Source: Kribbella antiqua
GTDB lineage: Bacteria; Actinomycetota; Actinomycetes; Propionibacteriales; Kribbellaceae
Assembly (NCBI RefSeq): GCF_004345665.1
Contig: NZ_SLWR01000015.1
Coordinates: 1-64,000 of the forward strand
Direction of reading: 5' to 3'
Length of the DNA: 64,000 bases
The translations under genes and the position numbers were made by a program. Positions within the stretch are counted from its first letter, which is position 1. Each line of letters opens with the position of its first letter. Of this stretch, positions 15,305-26,596 are shown piece after piece. The notes beneath the pieces were generated by a model. The model had not been told where the DNA came from. It worked only from the letters and a program-made list of their open reading frames with translations, and searched no databases.

Positions 15305-16936
15305 TCAGCCGGCGGGCTTGAGGTTCTTCAGCGTGGTGATGAACTCGGTGCCCGAGCCGGTGTTCGCCAGATAGTCGGGCTTCTCCGCGTCCGGCCAGCC
15401 GGTCCACCGCGCGGTGTTGGCCACTCCGGCCGCACCCGAGTCGAACAGCGGGATCGTCGGCACCTGGTCGGCGAAGATCGCCTGCGCTTGCAGACCGAGC
15501 TTCTTCAGGGTCGCCTCGTCGTCAGTGCCGGACATCTGCGTGAGCAACTTGTCGAACGCGGCGTTCTTGAACCGCATCGGGTTGCTGGCGGCATCGGTCC
15601 CGACCGGTGCGGTCAGAGTTCCGTTGAACTGGTTCATCGCCGCATAGATGCCACGACCGCTGGACAGCCAGTTCCCGGCCATGTCGTAGTTGCCCTTGCT
15701 GATCGCGGCCGAGATGTTCGATCCCGGCCCGCCGACCAGCTGCACGTTGATGCCGAGGCTCTGTTTGATCTGCTCGACCACCAACTGCGCGACCGTCTTC
15801 AGGAACGGCGTATCACTCGGCGCCACGTAGCGGACCGGGTACTGCTTGCCCGCCTTGGTCAGTACGCCGTTCTGCACGGTGTACCCGGCGGTCGCCAGAG
15901 CCTGCTTGGCCGCCGACACGTCTTGCTTGCGCGGCGCCGAGAGGTCCGGCGCGATCCAGCCGTCGTACACGTGGTGGTTCAGGCCGGACGGGCTGGCGGG
16001 TGCCTGGATGATCGGCAGCTTGCTCGAGCTCAGTTTCGCCACAGCCTCGTTGTCCACGGCGAGTGCGAACGCCCGGCGGACCGCGACGTCGTCGAACGGC
16101 GCCTTGCCGTTGTTCAGCAGCACGGACACGACCGCGCCGTCCCAGGCCATGAGGAATTTCCGTTTGCCCGGGTCGCCGGCGACGTAGCTCTTCGCGTCGA
16201 CGTCACACGTGCAGAAGTCGATGCTGCCGTTCTGCAACTGGGTCTGGATGTTGGCGCTCGTCGCAGCGGCGTACTTGAGGTTCTGCACCTGGAACGCGCC
16301 ACCCCAGTAGTCGGCGCGATCGGTCATCGTCACGCCCTGCGGCGAGAACTTCGTCAGCTTGAACGGACCGGTGCCCACCGGCGACTTGTCGACGTACGTG
16401 ATCGGGTTGCGGTTCGCCCACAGCTGCTGCCGGATGATCGGGATGTCCTGGAGGTCGCCGAGCTGCTGGTACGCCGGGTCCTTCCAGGTCACCGCGACGG
16501 TGTCCTTACCGGTGATCGCGACCGCGCGGTACGATGCTCCGCCGACCTTCGGGTTCTTCAGTCGAAGGTCGTACGTCCACCGCACATCCTCGGCGGTGAG
16601 CGGCGAGCCGTCGGAGAACTTGACGCCCGGCCGCAGCTTGAATGTCGCCGTCCGGCCGTCGGCCGACCACGTCCAGGACTCCGCCAGCCAGGGCACCAGC
16701 TGGCCGCCCTTGGCCCGGTTCGACGCGACCAGCGGTTCGTAGATGATGTTCAGCCCCGGCGCCTCGCCGGTGAACGGGTTGAAGTTGTCGACGAAGGTCG
16801 GCGGGCTGTTCGGCGCCTGGACGGTCAGCGTGCCACTCGCCGCGGCGCTCTTCGGCTGGGTGGCGCCGCTGGTGCAGCCGGCCGCCACCAGGGTCAGGCC
16901 GAGCGTCACCGCACCCAGCCACAGGGTCTTCCTCAT
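15305..16936 (-). CDS. Extracellular solute-binding lipoprotein, peptide-family (SBP_bac_5)
   Basis: A 543-residue lipoprotein. A signal peptide ending LVAAGCTSG places the lipidated Cys at about residue 21. Family-5 features include FNPFTGEAPGLNIIYEPLVA, LAESWTWSADGRTATFKLRPGVKFSDGSPLTAEDV and the VRRAFALAVDNEAVAKL segment. It is first in the operon, so it receives the highest transcription from the promoter at 17065-17094. Relatives bind peptides, but many actinobacterial ones beside glycosidases bind oligosaccharides; here the neighbours favour a fucosylated galactoside. Confidence 0.92.
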   Translation of the reverse strand: MRKTLWLGAVTLGLTLVAAGCTSGATQPKSAAASGTLTVQAPNSPPTFVDNFNPFTGEAPGLNIIYEPLVASNRAKGGQLVPWLAESWTWSADGRTATFKLRPGVKFSDGSPLTAEDVRWTYDLRLKNPKVGGASYRAVAITGKDTVAVTWKDPAYQQLGDLQDIPIIRQQLWANRNPITYVDKSPVGTGPFKLTKFSPQGVTMTDRADYWGGAFQVQNLKYAAATSANIQTQLQNGSIDFCTCDVDAKSYVAGDPGKRKFLMAWDGAVVSVLLNNGKAPFDDVAVRRAFALAVDNEAVAKLSSSKLPIIQAPASPSGLNHHVYDGWIAPDLSAPRKQDVSAAKQALATAGYTVQNGVLTKAGKQYPVRYVAPSDTPFLKTVAQLVVEQIKQSLGINVQLVGGPGSNISAAISKGNYDMAGNWLSSGRGIYAAMNQFNGTLTAPVGTDAASNPMRFKNAAFDKLLTQMSGTDDEATLKKLGLQAQAIFADQVPTIPLFDSGAAGVANTARWTGWPDAEKPDYLANTGSGTEFITTLKNLKPAG

Positions 16937-16980
16937 GCTTGTCGGCCTTTCGGGGAGAGGCGGGCGTGCCACAGTACGGC

Positions 16981-16997
16981 GAGACATCGGATGTCTC
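16981..16997. promoter_or_regulatory. Palindrome in the importer 5' region
   Basis: A perfect inverted repeat GAGACAT-CGG-ATGTCTC lies 45 bp before the solute-binding protein start, within the expected untranslated leader. It could be a second operator or an RNA hairpin. It does not resemble the CGTGAACGTTC sites. Confidence 0.4.
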
Positions 16998-17037
16998 GGC
17001 CGAATGCAGGCGAATTTTTCGGCGACGGGCACGATCA

Positions 17038-17094
17038 CGTGAACGTTCCCGGCCACTGCTCGACACTATGGCCACCGGCGATCCGGAATGTCAA
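17038..17094 (-). promoter_or_regulatory. Promoter and LacI-type operator of the importer-fucosidase operon
   Basis: On the minus strand TTGACA (17089-17094) is followed after 18 bases by CATAGT (17065-17070). About 14 bp below the -10 lies CGTGAACGTTCCCG (17038-17051), which matches one and a half arms of the perfect palindrome CGTGAACGTTCACG in front of the beta-galactosidase gene. A repressor bound here would cover the early transcribed region. The rest of the 346-bp gap between the binding protein and lacI genes shows nothing else clear. Confidence 0.7.
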
Positions 17095-17283
17095 CAGCTC
17101 GTCTTCGCCTTGTTTTGCGCACGTTTCAGCGATAGACCGGAATCAGGACGGCGACAGCAGCCTTGACAGGGCGGGTTGGCGAATGTCAGCCTCAAGTCCT
17201 CCGATGATTCGACAGGAGGGCTCCGCAAAGGAGGCCGGCCGTATGATGCGGCGGGGACGGACGAGACCAGGACGGGTGGCGCA

Positions 17284-18294
17284 GTGCCGGGACGCGAGCA
17301 GATCAAGGCAGGGCGGGCCACCATTCACGACGTGGCCGCCCTCGCCGGTGTGTCGCGGCAGACCGTGTCCCGTGCGATCAACGACAAGGACGAGATCGAT
17401 CCGGAGACCAAGGAACGCGTCCTGCAGGCCGCCCGCACGCTCGGCTACCGGCCGAGTCGCTTCGCCCGCGGGCTGCGCCGGCGCGGTGCGGTGACCGTCG
17501 GCCTGGTCATCTCCCACCTGACCAACCCGTACTTCCCCGAGGTCGCTGCCGGCGTCCTCGAGGTCGCCAAGGAACGCGGCTGGCAGGTGATCGTCGCCGA
17601 GTCCCACGGCAGCGCCGACGCCGAGATCGAGGCACTCGACACGTTGTCGCACCAGGTCGACGCGATCGTGGGCTACTTCGACAGCGGCGACGAGCTGCTG
17701 GCCGAGCATCTGACCGGACTTCCGCTGGTGCTGCTGGAACGCGGACCGGACCAGACCCGGTTCGGCTCGGTCGGCATCGACGTGACGGACGGGATGCGGC
17801 AGGCCGTCGCCCATTTGGTTGCCCAAGGCCATGAACGGATCGGGATGCTGGACGGTGCCCCGGCCGACAACCCGAGTCTGCGGCGGCTGGCCTTCCTCGA
17901 CCAGATCCATGCGCACAACCTGCCCGTCGACAAAGGCTGGGTGGCCTGGAGCTCACACGACGTCGCCGGCGGCGAGGTGGCGATGGCCGAGCTGCTCGAC
18001 GCGCATCCTGACCTGACTGCCGTGGTCGGGTTCAACGACCTGATCGCGGTCGGCGCGATCCGGACCGCGCAGCAGCGCGGCCTGCGGGTTCCGGACGACA
18101 TCGCCGTGATCGGCTTCGACGGGCTGACCCTCGGCGAACTGATCACCCCGACGCTGACATCAGTGCGGATCGACAAGGGCCAGGTCGGCCGGCTGGCAGT
18201 CGACCAGGTGGCCCGGATGCTGGCCGGTCAGGACCCGCCGACCAGCGACGGCGCCTGGGTCCGGCCGGATCTCGTCGTACGGGCGTCGGCCTGA
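17284..18294 (+). CDS. LacI-family transcriptional regulator
   Basis: A 336-residue regulator. GTG 17284 gives standard LacI length; an upstream TTG at 17176 would add 36 unrelated residues. The N-terminal HTH is ATIHDVAALAGVSRQTVSRAIN (residues ~13-34), followed by the hinge region GYRPSRFARGLRRR. The effector-binding core starts with VTVGLVISHLTNPYFPEVAAG and includes VVGFNDLIAVGAI and DIAVIGFDG. It is divergent from the importer operon and 67 bp upstream of the beta-galactosidase gene. The shared CGTGAACGTTC sites on both sides make it the probable local repressor, released by a sugar derived from the imported glycan. Confidence 0.93.
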   Translation: MPGREQIKAGRATIHDVAALAGVSRQTVSRAINDKDEIDPETKERVLQAARTLGYRPSRFARGLRRRGAVTVGLVISHLTNPYFPEVAAGVLEVAKERGWQVIVAESHGSADAEIEALDTLSHQVDAIVGYFDSGDELLAEHLTGLPLVLLERGPDQTRFGSVGIDVTDGMRQAVAHLVAQGHERIGMLDGAPADNPSLRRLAFLDQIHAHNLPVDKGWVAWSSHDVAGGEVAMAELLDAHPDLTAVVGFNDLIAVGAIRTAQQRGLRVPDDIAVIGFDGLTLGELITPTLTSVRIDKGQVGRLAVDQVARMLAGQDPPTSDGAWVRPDLVVRASA

Positions 18295-18334
18295 TCGCAT
18301 GACCATGCTCGGCCAAGGGATCGGTCCGCCGATC

Positions 18335-18348
18335 CGTGAACGTTCACG
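18335..18348. promoter_or_regulatory. Perfect LacI-type operator before the beta-galactosidase gene
   Basis: CGTGAACGTTCACG is a perfect 14-bp palindrome with a central CG, the shape expected for LacI/GalR regulators. It ends 13 bp before the chosen ATG and directly abuts the ribosome binding site. The partner site is at 17038-17051. Confidence 0.75.
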
Positions 18349-18361
18349 AGGGGACCGCCCG

Positions 18362-21100
18362 ATGTCGTACTACGAGGACCATTCACCCGGGTACGGCGCT
18401 CGGCCGGCCCGAGCCCGGCTGTCGACGGACGCACCGACGCTCGACCTGAGCGGAGACTGGCGGTTCCACCTGGCGCCGACCGTGGCGCTGGCTCCGGACG
18501 GCTTCTGGTCTCTCGATTTCGACGACAGCTCATGGGACGTGTTGCCGGTGCCCTCGCACTGGCCGCTCCATAGGTACGGCATCCCGACGTACACGAACAT
18601 CGGGTTTCCTTTTCCGCTTGATCCGCCGTACGTGCCGGACGAGAACCCGACCGGGGATCACCGGCTGCGCTTCCACCTGGATGAATCCTGGCCGGGCGCC
18701 GTGCTGCGCTTCGAGGGCGTGGACTCGTGCGCACGGGTGTGGCTCAACGGGCATGAGTTGGGGGTGAGCCGCGGGAGCCGGTTGCCGGTCGAGTTCGACG
18801 CCGGTCCGTGGTTGCGCGCCGGGACGAACATGCTGGCGGTTCGGGTCCATCAGTGGTCGTCGGGCAGTTATCTCGAGGACCAGGATATGTGGTGGTTGCC
18901 GGGGATCTTTCGTGAGGTCAGCCTGATCGCTCGCCCCGCCGGTGGCATCGAGGACGTCTTTGTGCACGCGGATTTCGACGCCGGCCGCGGCAAGCTGCGC
19001 GTGGAGGCGCTGACTCGAGACGATGCGGTTGCTCGTCTGAGCGTGCCGTCACTGGGAATCGAAGGCGTGCCGGCAGGTATTGAGCTCGTCCTTGATCAGG
19101 TGGATCCATGGACTGCCGAGACACCGAGGCTGTACGACGCGGTGCTGGCGACCGAGACCGAACGGGTCGCGTTGCGGATCGGATTCCGGACTGTCGAAGT
19201 CAGTGATGATCTGCTGCGGGTGAACGGGACGCCGCTGCGGTTGAGCGGGGTCAATCGGCATGAGCACCATCCCGATCACGGCCGTGCACTGCCGCCCGGG
19301 ACCGCCCGCGAAGACCTCCTGCTGATGAAGCGGCACAACATCAATGCCGTGCGTACCAGCCACTATCCGCCGCATCCGGAGTTCCTCGACCTCTGCGACG
19401 AGCTCGGGATGTGGGTGATCCTCGAGTGCGACCTGGAGACGCACGGCTTCGGCTTCTCGGACTGGCAGGGCAATCCGGCCGACGACCCGGCGTGGACCGA
19501 CGCGTGCCTGGACCGGATCCGCCGTACGGTCGAGCGGGACAAGAACCATCCGAGCATCATCGTGTGGTCGCTCGGCAACGAGTCCGGCAGCGGCCGCAAC
19601 CTGGACGCGATGGCCGAGTGGACCCGGCAGCGTGATCCCGGCCGGCTGATTCACGACGAGGGCGATCACGAAGGCCGGCACAGCGATGTCTACAGCCGGA
19701 TGTATCTGCCGCATGCCGAAGTCGAGGCGATCGGCCGGTCCGCCGGTCGCCCGTTCATCCTGTGCGAGTACGCGCATGCCATGGGCAACGGTCCGGGTGG
19801 ATTGGCGGAATACCAGGAACTGTTCGACCGCTATCCGCGGTTGCAGGGCGGTTTCCTCTGGGAGTGGATCGACCAAGGGCTGCGGCAAGGCGAGCGGATC
19901 GCGTACGGCGGCGACTTCGGCGAGCCGTACCACGACGGCACCTTCGTCATCGACGGGCTGGTGTTCCCCGATCGCAGGCCGTCCCCCGGCCTGATCGAAC
20001 TAAAGAAAGTCATCGAGCCGGTGCGGCTGTCCGTCGACGGAGACCGATTGACCGTCACCAATCTCTACGGCTTCCGCGACCTCAGCTCGCTGCGCTTCGA
20101 GCTGGAGCTGTCCTCGGACGGCGTACCTGTGCTGTCGAAGGCGATCGACGTACCCATCGTCGAGCCCGGCGAGACGGTGGAGGTGGGACTCCCGAGCCTG
20201 CCCGAGGTGGATGGCGAGGGATGGCTGACGGTCCGGGCGCTGCTGGCAACGGATGAACCGTGGGCGACGGCCGGGCACGAGATCGCGTGGACGCAGCGGC
20301 AGGTGCGTAAACCCTTGCAGACCAGGGTTCCTGAGCCTGTGACGTTTGACGAGTTCGTTAGCATACCGCGGGTCGAGTTGTGGCGGGCGCCGACCTCCAA
20401 CGATCTGCAGGCGGCGATGACCGAGCCCGGCGCGGTCCCGGTAGCCGAGCAGTGGCGGGAGGCGGGACTGCACCGGCTGCAGCATCGGGTTATTGAGACG
20501 CGGAATGGACACCTGCGCACTCGGGTCGGGTCGGCGCCTCATCCGCCGTTGCTGACGGCCGACTACAGCTGGGCGTCCGAAGAGTTCACTGTGCGGATCG
20601 AGCCGGACAGACCACTTGAGATCGCGCGCCTCGGCATCGTGCTGGAGCTTCCGAGTGACTTGGATCAGGTGGAGTGGTTCGGGCTCGGGCCGGGTGAGGC
20701 GTATCCGGACAGCAGGACGGCCTCCCGGATCGGCCGTTACCGCGCGACGGTCGACGAGCTTCAGACGCCGTACGTCGTACCTCAGGAGAATGGTGCCCGG
20801 GCCGGCATCCGCTGGGCCGAGCTGACCCGGGCGGACGGGACCGGGCTACGCATCGAAGCCGTCGACGGGCCGGAGCTGTCGATGACCGTACGGCGTTGGT
20901 CGACCGAGGCACTGGCCGCCGCCAAGCACACCGACGAGCTCGTCCCGTCCGACCGGTTGTACCTTCACCTGGATGTCGGGCACTACGGCCTCGGCTCCGC
21001 GTCCTGCGGTCCCGGTGCGCTCCCGGCGTACCGGCTCGAGCTCGCGCCGACTGTCTGGACCATGCGGTTCAGAAGGGTTGCAGGACCTTCCCGGGGTTGA
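18362..21100 (+). CDS. GH2 beta-galactosidase (LacZ type)
   Basis: A 912-residue protein with the full five-part LacZ-like architecture: N-terminal jelly roll (LSGDWRFHL to REVSLIAR), Ig-like domain, TIM barrel beginning SGVNRHEHHPDHGRAL, second Ig-like part, and a C-terminal Bgal_small domain (DQVEWFGLGPGEAYPDSRTAS). The acid/base Glu is in SLGNESGSGR (about Glu407), and the nucleophile is in FILCEYAHAMGNGPG (about Glu469). There is no signal peptide, so it acts in the cytoplasm on imported oligosaccharide. ATG 18362 is chosen over 18299 because it has a GAGGGG site and leaves the operator outside the coding region. The 3' end overlaps the convergent FAD oxidase gene by 32 bp. Confidence 0.94.
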   Translation: MSYYEDHSPGYGARPARARLSTDAPTLDLSGDWRFHLAPTVALAPDGFWSLDFDDSSWDVLPVPSHWPLHRYGIPTYTNIGFPFPLDPPYVPDENPTGDHRLRFHLDESWPGAVLRFEGVDSCARVWLNGHELGVSRGSRLPVEFDAGPWLRAGTNMLAVRVHQWSSGSYLEDQDMWWLPGIFREVSLIARPAGGIEDVFVHADFDAGRGKLRVEALTRDDAVARLSVPSLGIEGVPAGIELVLDQVDPWTAETPRLYDAVLATETERVALRIGFRTVEVSDDLLRVNGTPLRLSGVNRHEHHPDHGRALPPGTAREDLLLMKRHNINAVRTSHYPPHPEFLDLCDELGMWVILECDLETHGFGFSDWQGNPADDPAWTDACLDRIRRTVERDKNHPSIIVWSLGNESGSGRNLDAMAEWTRQRDPGRLIHDEGDHEGRHSDVYSRMYLPHAEVEAIGRSAGRPFILCEYAHAMGNGPGGLAEYQELFDRYPRLQGGFLWEWIDQGLRQGERIAYGGDFGEPYHDGTFVIDGLVFPDRRPSPGLIELKKVIEPVRLSVDGDRLTVTNLYGFRDLSSLRFELELSSDGVPVLSKAIDVPIVEPGETVEVGLPSLPEVDGEGWLTVRALLATDEPWATAGHEIAWTQRQVRKPLQTRVPEPVTFDEFVSIPRVELWRAPTSNDLQAAMTEPGAVPVAEQWREAGLHRLQHRVIETRNGHLRTRVGSAPHPPLLTADYSWASEEFTVRIEPDRPLEIARLGIVLELPSDLDQVEWFGLGPGEAYPDSRTASRIGRYRATVDELQTPYVVPQENGARAGIRWAELTRADGTGLRIEAVDGPELSMTVRRWSTEALAAAKHTDELVPSDRLYLHLDVGHYGLGSASCGPGALPAYRLELAPTVWTMRFRRVAGPSRG

Positions 21101-22454
21101 GCAGATTGCCGGGGTCGAAGGCTTGTTTGATCCGGCGTTGCAGGTCGAGGCCGACCGGGCCCAGTTCCTGTTCGAGCCAGCGAGCCTTCAACGTGCCGAT
21201 GCCGTGTTCACCGGTGATGGTGCCGCCGAGGGAGAGGCCTAGCTCCATCACAGCGCCGAAGGCTTCCAGGGCTCGGGCCTCGGCGGCCGCGTCGTTGCGG
21301 TCGAAGACCACGGTCGGGTGCATGTTGCCGTCGCCTACGTGCCCTGGGCAACAGATCAGTACGTCGTACTTCGTGCCGATCTCGGCGATGCCGCGCAGTA
21401 ATGCGACCAGCTTCGAGCGGGGTACGGCGACGTCGTCGACCAGCGTGGTGCCGAGTGGCTCGAGGGCAGGGTTGACCAGCCGGCGTGCCTCGAGAAGCAT
21501 CCGAGACTCTTCGGCGTCGGACGCCTCGGCGACCTCGACGGCGCCGTGCTCGGAACAGATGGCCGCGATCCGCGCGACGTCCTCAGCAGCCCGCGGCCCA
21601 CGGTCCGACTGGGCGATCAGCAGCGAGCCGATGTCGGCGGGAAGGCCCATGTCCCGGTAGTCCTGGATCGCGCGGGCGGTCGGCCCGTCCAGGAACTCCA
21701 TCAATGACGGCTGCAGCCCCGCTTCCATCACCGCGGCAGCTGCGGCGATCCCGTCCTCGATGGACAGGAAGGTCGCGGCCGCGGTCAACGCAGCCTCAGG
21801 TGCGGGACGCAGCGCCAGCGTCGCCTCCGTGACGACACCGAGCGTCCCCTCGGATCCCACGATCAACCGCGTCAGGTCGTACCCGGCGACGCCCTTCGCC
21901 GACCGGCGTCCGGTCCGGACCACCTCGCCCGACGCGAGCACCACCTCCAATCCGCGGACGAAATCCGACGTCACGCCGTACTTCACACAACACAGGCCGC
22001 CTGCGTTGGTGGCGATGTTGCCACCCACCGTGGACATTTCCCACGACGACGGATCCGGCGGGTAGAACAACCCCTTCGCCAGGACCGCACGGGACAACTC
22101 GGCGTTCACCACACCGGGCTGCACCACCGCGACCTGGTCCTCGACCGAGACCTCCAGGATCCGGTCGAGGCGCGCGGTCGACAGCAACAAACACCCGTCG
22201 ATCGCGTTCGCCGCCCCCGACAACCCGGTCCGCGCGCCCTGCGTCACCACCGGCACGCCAAACGCACCAGCGGCCTTCAAAACCTCAGCAACCTCAGCCG
22301 TCGACGACGGCCGAACCAGCACCCTCGGGACACCCGCCGTGCAGAAGGTCGCGTGATCGTTGCGATGCGCATCCAGTACGTCGGGATCGTCCAGCACGGC
22401 CTTGTCACCCAGCGCCGCCCGCAGCCGAGCGACCAGCGGATCTGAAGAGGTCAT
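21069..22454 (-). CDS. FAD-linked oxidase (GlcD / D-lactate dehydrogenase type)
   Basis: A 461-residue flavoprotein. The PP-loop FAD domain has VLVRPSSTAEVAEVLKAAG, PVVTQGARTGLSGAA and WEMSTVGGNIATNAGG. The C-terminal cap ends GEHGIGTLKARWLEQELGP and ...FDPGNLLNPGKVL, hallmarks of glycolate/D-lactate dehydrogenases. It should oxidise a 2-hydroxy acid to a 2-keto acid. In a sugar-acid operon the substrate may be glycolate, lactate or an aldonate. It is last in the minus-strand set, 118 bp from the U32-like gene. Its GGGAGG site and ATG lie inside the 3' arm of a long hairpin, suggesting translation control. Confidence 0.9.
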   Translation of the reverse strand: MTSSDPLVARLRAALGDKAVLDDPDVLDAHRNDHATFCTAGVPRVLVRPSSTAEVAEVLKAAGAFGVPVVTQGARTGLSGAANAIDGCLLLSTARLDRILEVSVEDQVAVVQPGVVNAELSRAVLAKGLFYPPDPSSWEMSTVGGNIATNAGGLCCVKYGVTSDFVRGLEVVLASGEVVRTGRRSAKGVAGYDLTRLIVGSEGTLGVVTEATLALRPAPEAALTAAATFLSIEDGIAAAAAVMEAGLQPSLMEFLDGPTARAIQDYRDMGLPADIGSLLIAQSDRGPRAAEDVARIAAICSEHGAVEVAEASDAEESRMLLEARRLVNPALEPLGTTLVDDVAVPRSKLVALLRGIAEIGTKYDVLICCPGHVGDGNMHPTVVFDRNDAAAEARALEAFGAVMELGLSLGGTITGEHGIGTLKARWLEQELGPVGLDLQRRIKQAFDPGNLLNPGKVLQPF

Positions 22455-22537
22455 GGGGCCTCCCGGCCTGGACTGAGGAGCGGAGGGAGCGAAGCGACTG
22501 GAGTGACGAGGGAAGGCCGGGAGCCAAGGCCCCATGA
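22451..22537 (-). promoter_or_regulatory. 5' leader hairpin sequestering the oxidase start site
   Basis: Arms TCATGGGGCCT/AGGCCCCATGA (22451-22461, 22527-22537) and TCCCGGCCT/AGGCCGGGA (22461-22469, 22514-22522) pair 20 bases in two blocks. The downstream arm contains the oxidase ribosome binding site and ATG, so the folded leader would hide both. The loop holds a GAGCGGAGGGAGCGAAGCGA run that resembles the short repeats at 40491. Confidence 0.6.
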
Positions 22538-22572
22538 CCACGCCGGCGCCGGAGGCCCGGCCAAAAGCACAG

Positions 22573-23439
22573 TCATCCTTCATCCTGCTCGGCGAGCAGT
22601 CGCAGGATCAACTCGGCCCGGCGAACCCGTTCGCGACCGAGGGCCTCCGCGGTGCCGGCCAGGTGGGCGCCGACCGGGTAGATGTTGGGCGCGTTGCGCA
22701 GGCCCATCTTGAGGTAGACCGGCGCGGCTACCCGGACGATCTCCGGAACGTCGTAGAAGCGTACGTGTCCGCCTTGGTCGTCCGGCACCTCGACGTACAT
22801 GTCGATCGGGACCGTCGTCACCGATCGGATCTCCGCCAGCACCGGCACCGGCAGATCCGTCGACACGTTCAGGCTGGTCGCGCCCAAACGCTCGTACAAG
22901 CGCGCGGTCGGTGCATTCGGCAACGGCATCAGCACTGATGTCTTCAGCACCAGGTCCGAAGGCAACGATCCCTCGATCTTCAACTCACCAAGGATCTCCA
23001 GTACGCCGATGTCGCCGACCAGCAGGCTGCGCACTCCCAGCTCGACCGCCCGGAACGCGTCACACAGCGACGCGGCAACCATCTCGTTGCCCCGCGCAAC
23101 GCCGCCGACGGCTGCCGACACCTTGGCCTGACCGCCGATGTCCCACGCTCCGCGCGGGCCGAGGAACAGGCAGACCTCGACGCCGGACGAGGCGCCGAGC
23201 GAGAGCATCTCCTCGATCTCGCCGTCGGTCAGCATCATTACCCCGCTGCCCTGCGACACGCGATCGATTGTCACGCCGCGAGTCTTCGCCTCCTCCAGGA
23301 CAGCCGCCATCACCCGCGGCCCTTCACAGCTGGGGATCTCCACCTTGTACGGCGATCCGTCCGGGAACGTCGCCGTCGACGTCGCGCCGGGCCGGAAGCC
23401 ACGATCGGCCAGCAGCGCGCGTGCCTCGCGAAGGTTCAT
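22573..23439 (-). CDS. U32-peptidase-like TIM-barrel protein
   Basis: A 288-residue soluble protein. The middle (EMVAASLCDAFRAVELGVRSLLVGDIGVLEILGELK) and the later LYERLGATSLNVSTDLPVPVLAEIRSVTTVPIDMYVEVPDD resemble the barrel of U32-family proteins, but no peptidase activity can be inferred. GGAGGGAG precedes ATG 23439. It starts 2 bp after the LarA-like gene ends. The consistent company of LarA- and dehydratase-type genes suggests a role in handling a hydroxy acid or its cofactor. Family assignment is moderate and the function is unknown. Confidence 0.55.
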   Translation of the reverse strand: MNLREARALLADRGFRPGATSTATFPDGSPYKVEIPSCEGPRVMAAVLEEAKTRGVTIDRVSQGSGVMMLTDGEIEEMLSLGASSGVEVCLFLGPRGAWDIGGQAKVSAAVGGVARGNEMVAASLCDAFRAVELGVRSLLVGDIGVLEILGELKIEGSLPSDLVLKTSVLMPLPNAPTARLYERLGATSLNVSTDLPVPVLAEIRSVTTVPIDMYVEVPDDQGGHVRFYDVPEIVRVAAPVYLKMGLRNAPNIYPVGAHLAGTAEALGRERVRRAELILRLLAEQDEG

Positions 23440-23441
23440 GC

Positions 23442-24778
23442 TCACTCCCTCCAGGGTCCGAGCCGGCCACCCGACGTCAGGTCCCGCGCCGTCCCGGTGA
23501 TCTCCAGGTCGAAGCGGTCGCTCGCCTCGTTCAGCAGTGCCGGTGACACGATCAGCTCGTTCGGGGACAGGGTGTCCTTGATCCGGGCCAGCCTGAGCTC
23601 GGACCAGTCGCGCCGGCCGCACATCGTCGCGGCGGCGAGGACGGCGGTCTCGTCGTCCTCCATCACCATCGGCAGCCGGGAGCGGCGTGCTCCCCCGGCG
23701 CCCGAGGTCAGGGCGTTCACGTAGCTCGCGTGCAGGTCGATCTGCTCCAGGATCCGCGCCGGAATGACATCGGCCAGGCCGAGGCCGGACGCGTTCCCGT
23801 GCGAGGCCGGCGACAGCGAGTGCACGCTGATCGCCGCGATCGACGGTGATTCGAACTCGGGAATGCCGTGCACCCAGCACCGCCCGATCACGTTCGTGTC
23901 CATCCCGGCGCCGGACTTGTCCTTGCCCAGCTCGTCCACGACCAGTACGTCGAGTTCGTCGAACGGCAGCCGGCCGAGCAGACTGCCGGCGCGTTGCAGC
24001 AACGCGTTCTCGGCCGGGCCGGCGATGCCGTCGGCATCCACCAGTTCGACCGCGGCCGTGTGCTCCAGCGCGTTCTCGAGAATGCCGAGACCACCCAGGA
24101 TCTTGCCCTGGGCAATCACGATCCGGGCCGCGGCCTCGATCGAAGCGCCCAGCGACGGAATCCCGCCGGCGTGCAGGGAAGCCGCGCCGGCGTGGTTGCC
24201 CAGGCCGATCGCCAGGATCTTCGCCAGGCCGCTCTCGATCGGACCGCGGAAGTCGGTGTGCGGCTTGATCCGGTTCACCAGCAGTACGCCGTCGGCCTTG
24301 GCAGCCAGGGCGTCGTGGTGGACCGGCGTACCGTCGTCCAAGGTGCCTACGACAACGGTCTCCATGGTTGCCTCGATCGGGCAGCCAACCGACTCCGGAG
24401 TGATGCCGAGGCCGGCCAGCATTTCCCGCTGTCCGTCGGCGGTGGCGCCGCCGTGCGATCCCATGGCGGGGACCACGAACGGCTCCGCGCCGACGGATTT
24501 CAGCCAGTCCACCGCAGCCTTCACCACCGGCACCAGATCGTGAATGCCACGACTGCCGGCGGTCACCGCGATCCGTGCGCCGGGGAGGATCCGCTCCCGC
24601 AGCGGCTCCAACGCAGCCTGAGCGTCGGCGTACGGATCAGCCGAGGTCGGCAGATCCGAGAGCAGCCGCCGAATCGGCGTGACCTGCGGGATCACGCCGA
24701 CCGGCCGCAGCCCCCGGATGGCTTCAAACGGTCCCCAAGAAGCACGCCTCGCTTCGCCCGGCGGGGGTGGGGTGTTCA

Positions 24779-24779
<1 letters not shown>
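23442..24779 (-). CDS. LarA-like (DUF2088) protein
   Basis: A 445-residue protein of the lactate-racemase N-terminal-domain family. The segment GARIAVTAGSRGIHDLVPVVKAAVDWL and the downstream GSHGGATADGQREMLAGLGI are typical of LarA-like proteins. The nickel-pincer enzymes need LarB, LarC and LarE to build their cofactor, and none is in the window. The start codon shares one base with the dehydratase stop (TGATG). A 2-hydroxy-acid racemase or epimerase feeding the neighbouring dehydratases is plausible; substrate and cofactor are unproven. Confidence 0.75.

Positions 24780-26592
<1,813 letters not shown>

Positions 26593-26596
<4 letters not shown>

Noticed and set aside
17176..17283. Upstream TTG start for the LacI regulator
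   Set aside because: It adds 36 residues with no resemblance to LacI proteins; GTG 17284 gives the normal length.
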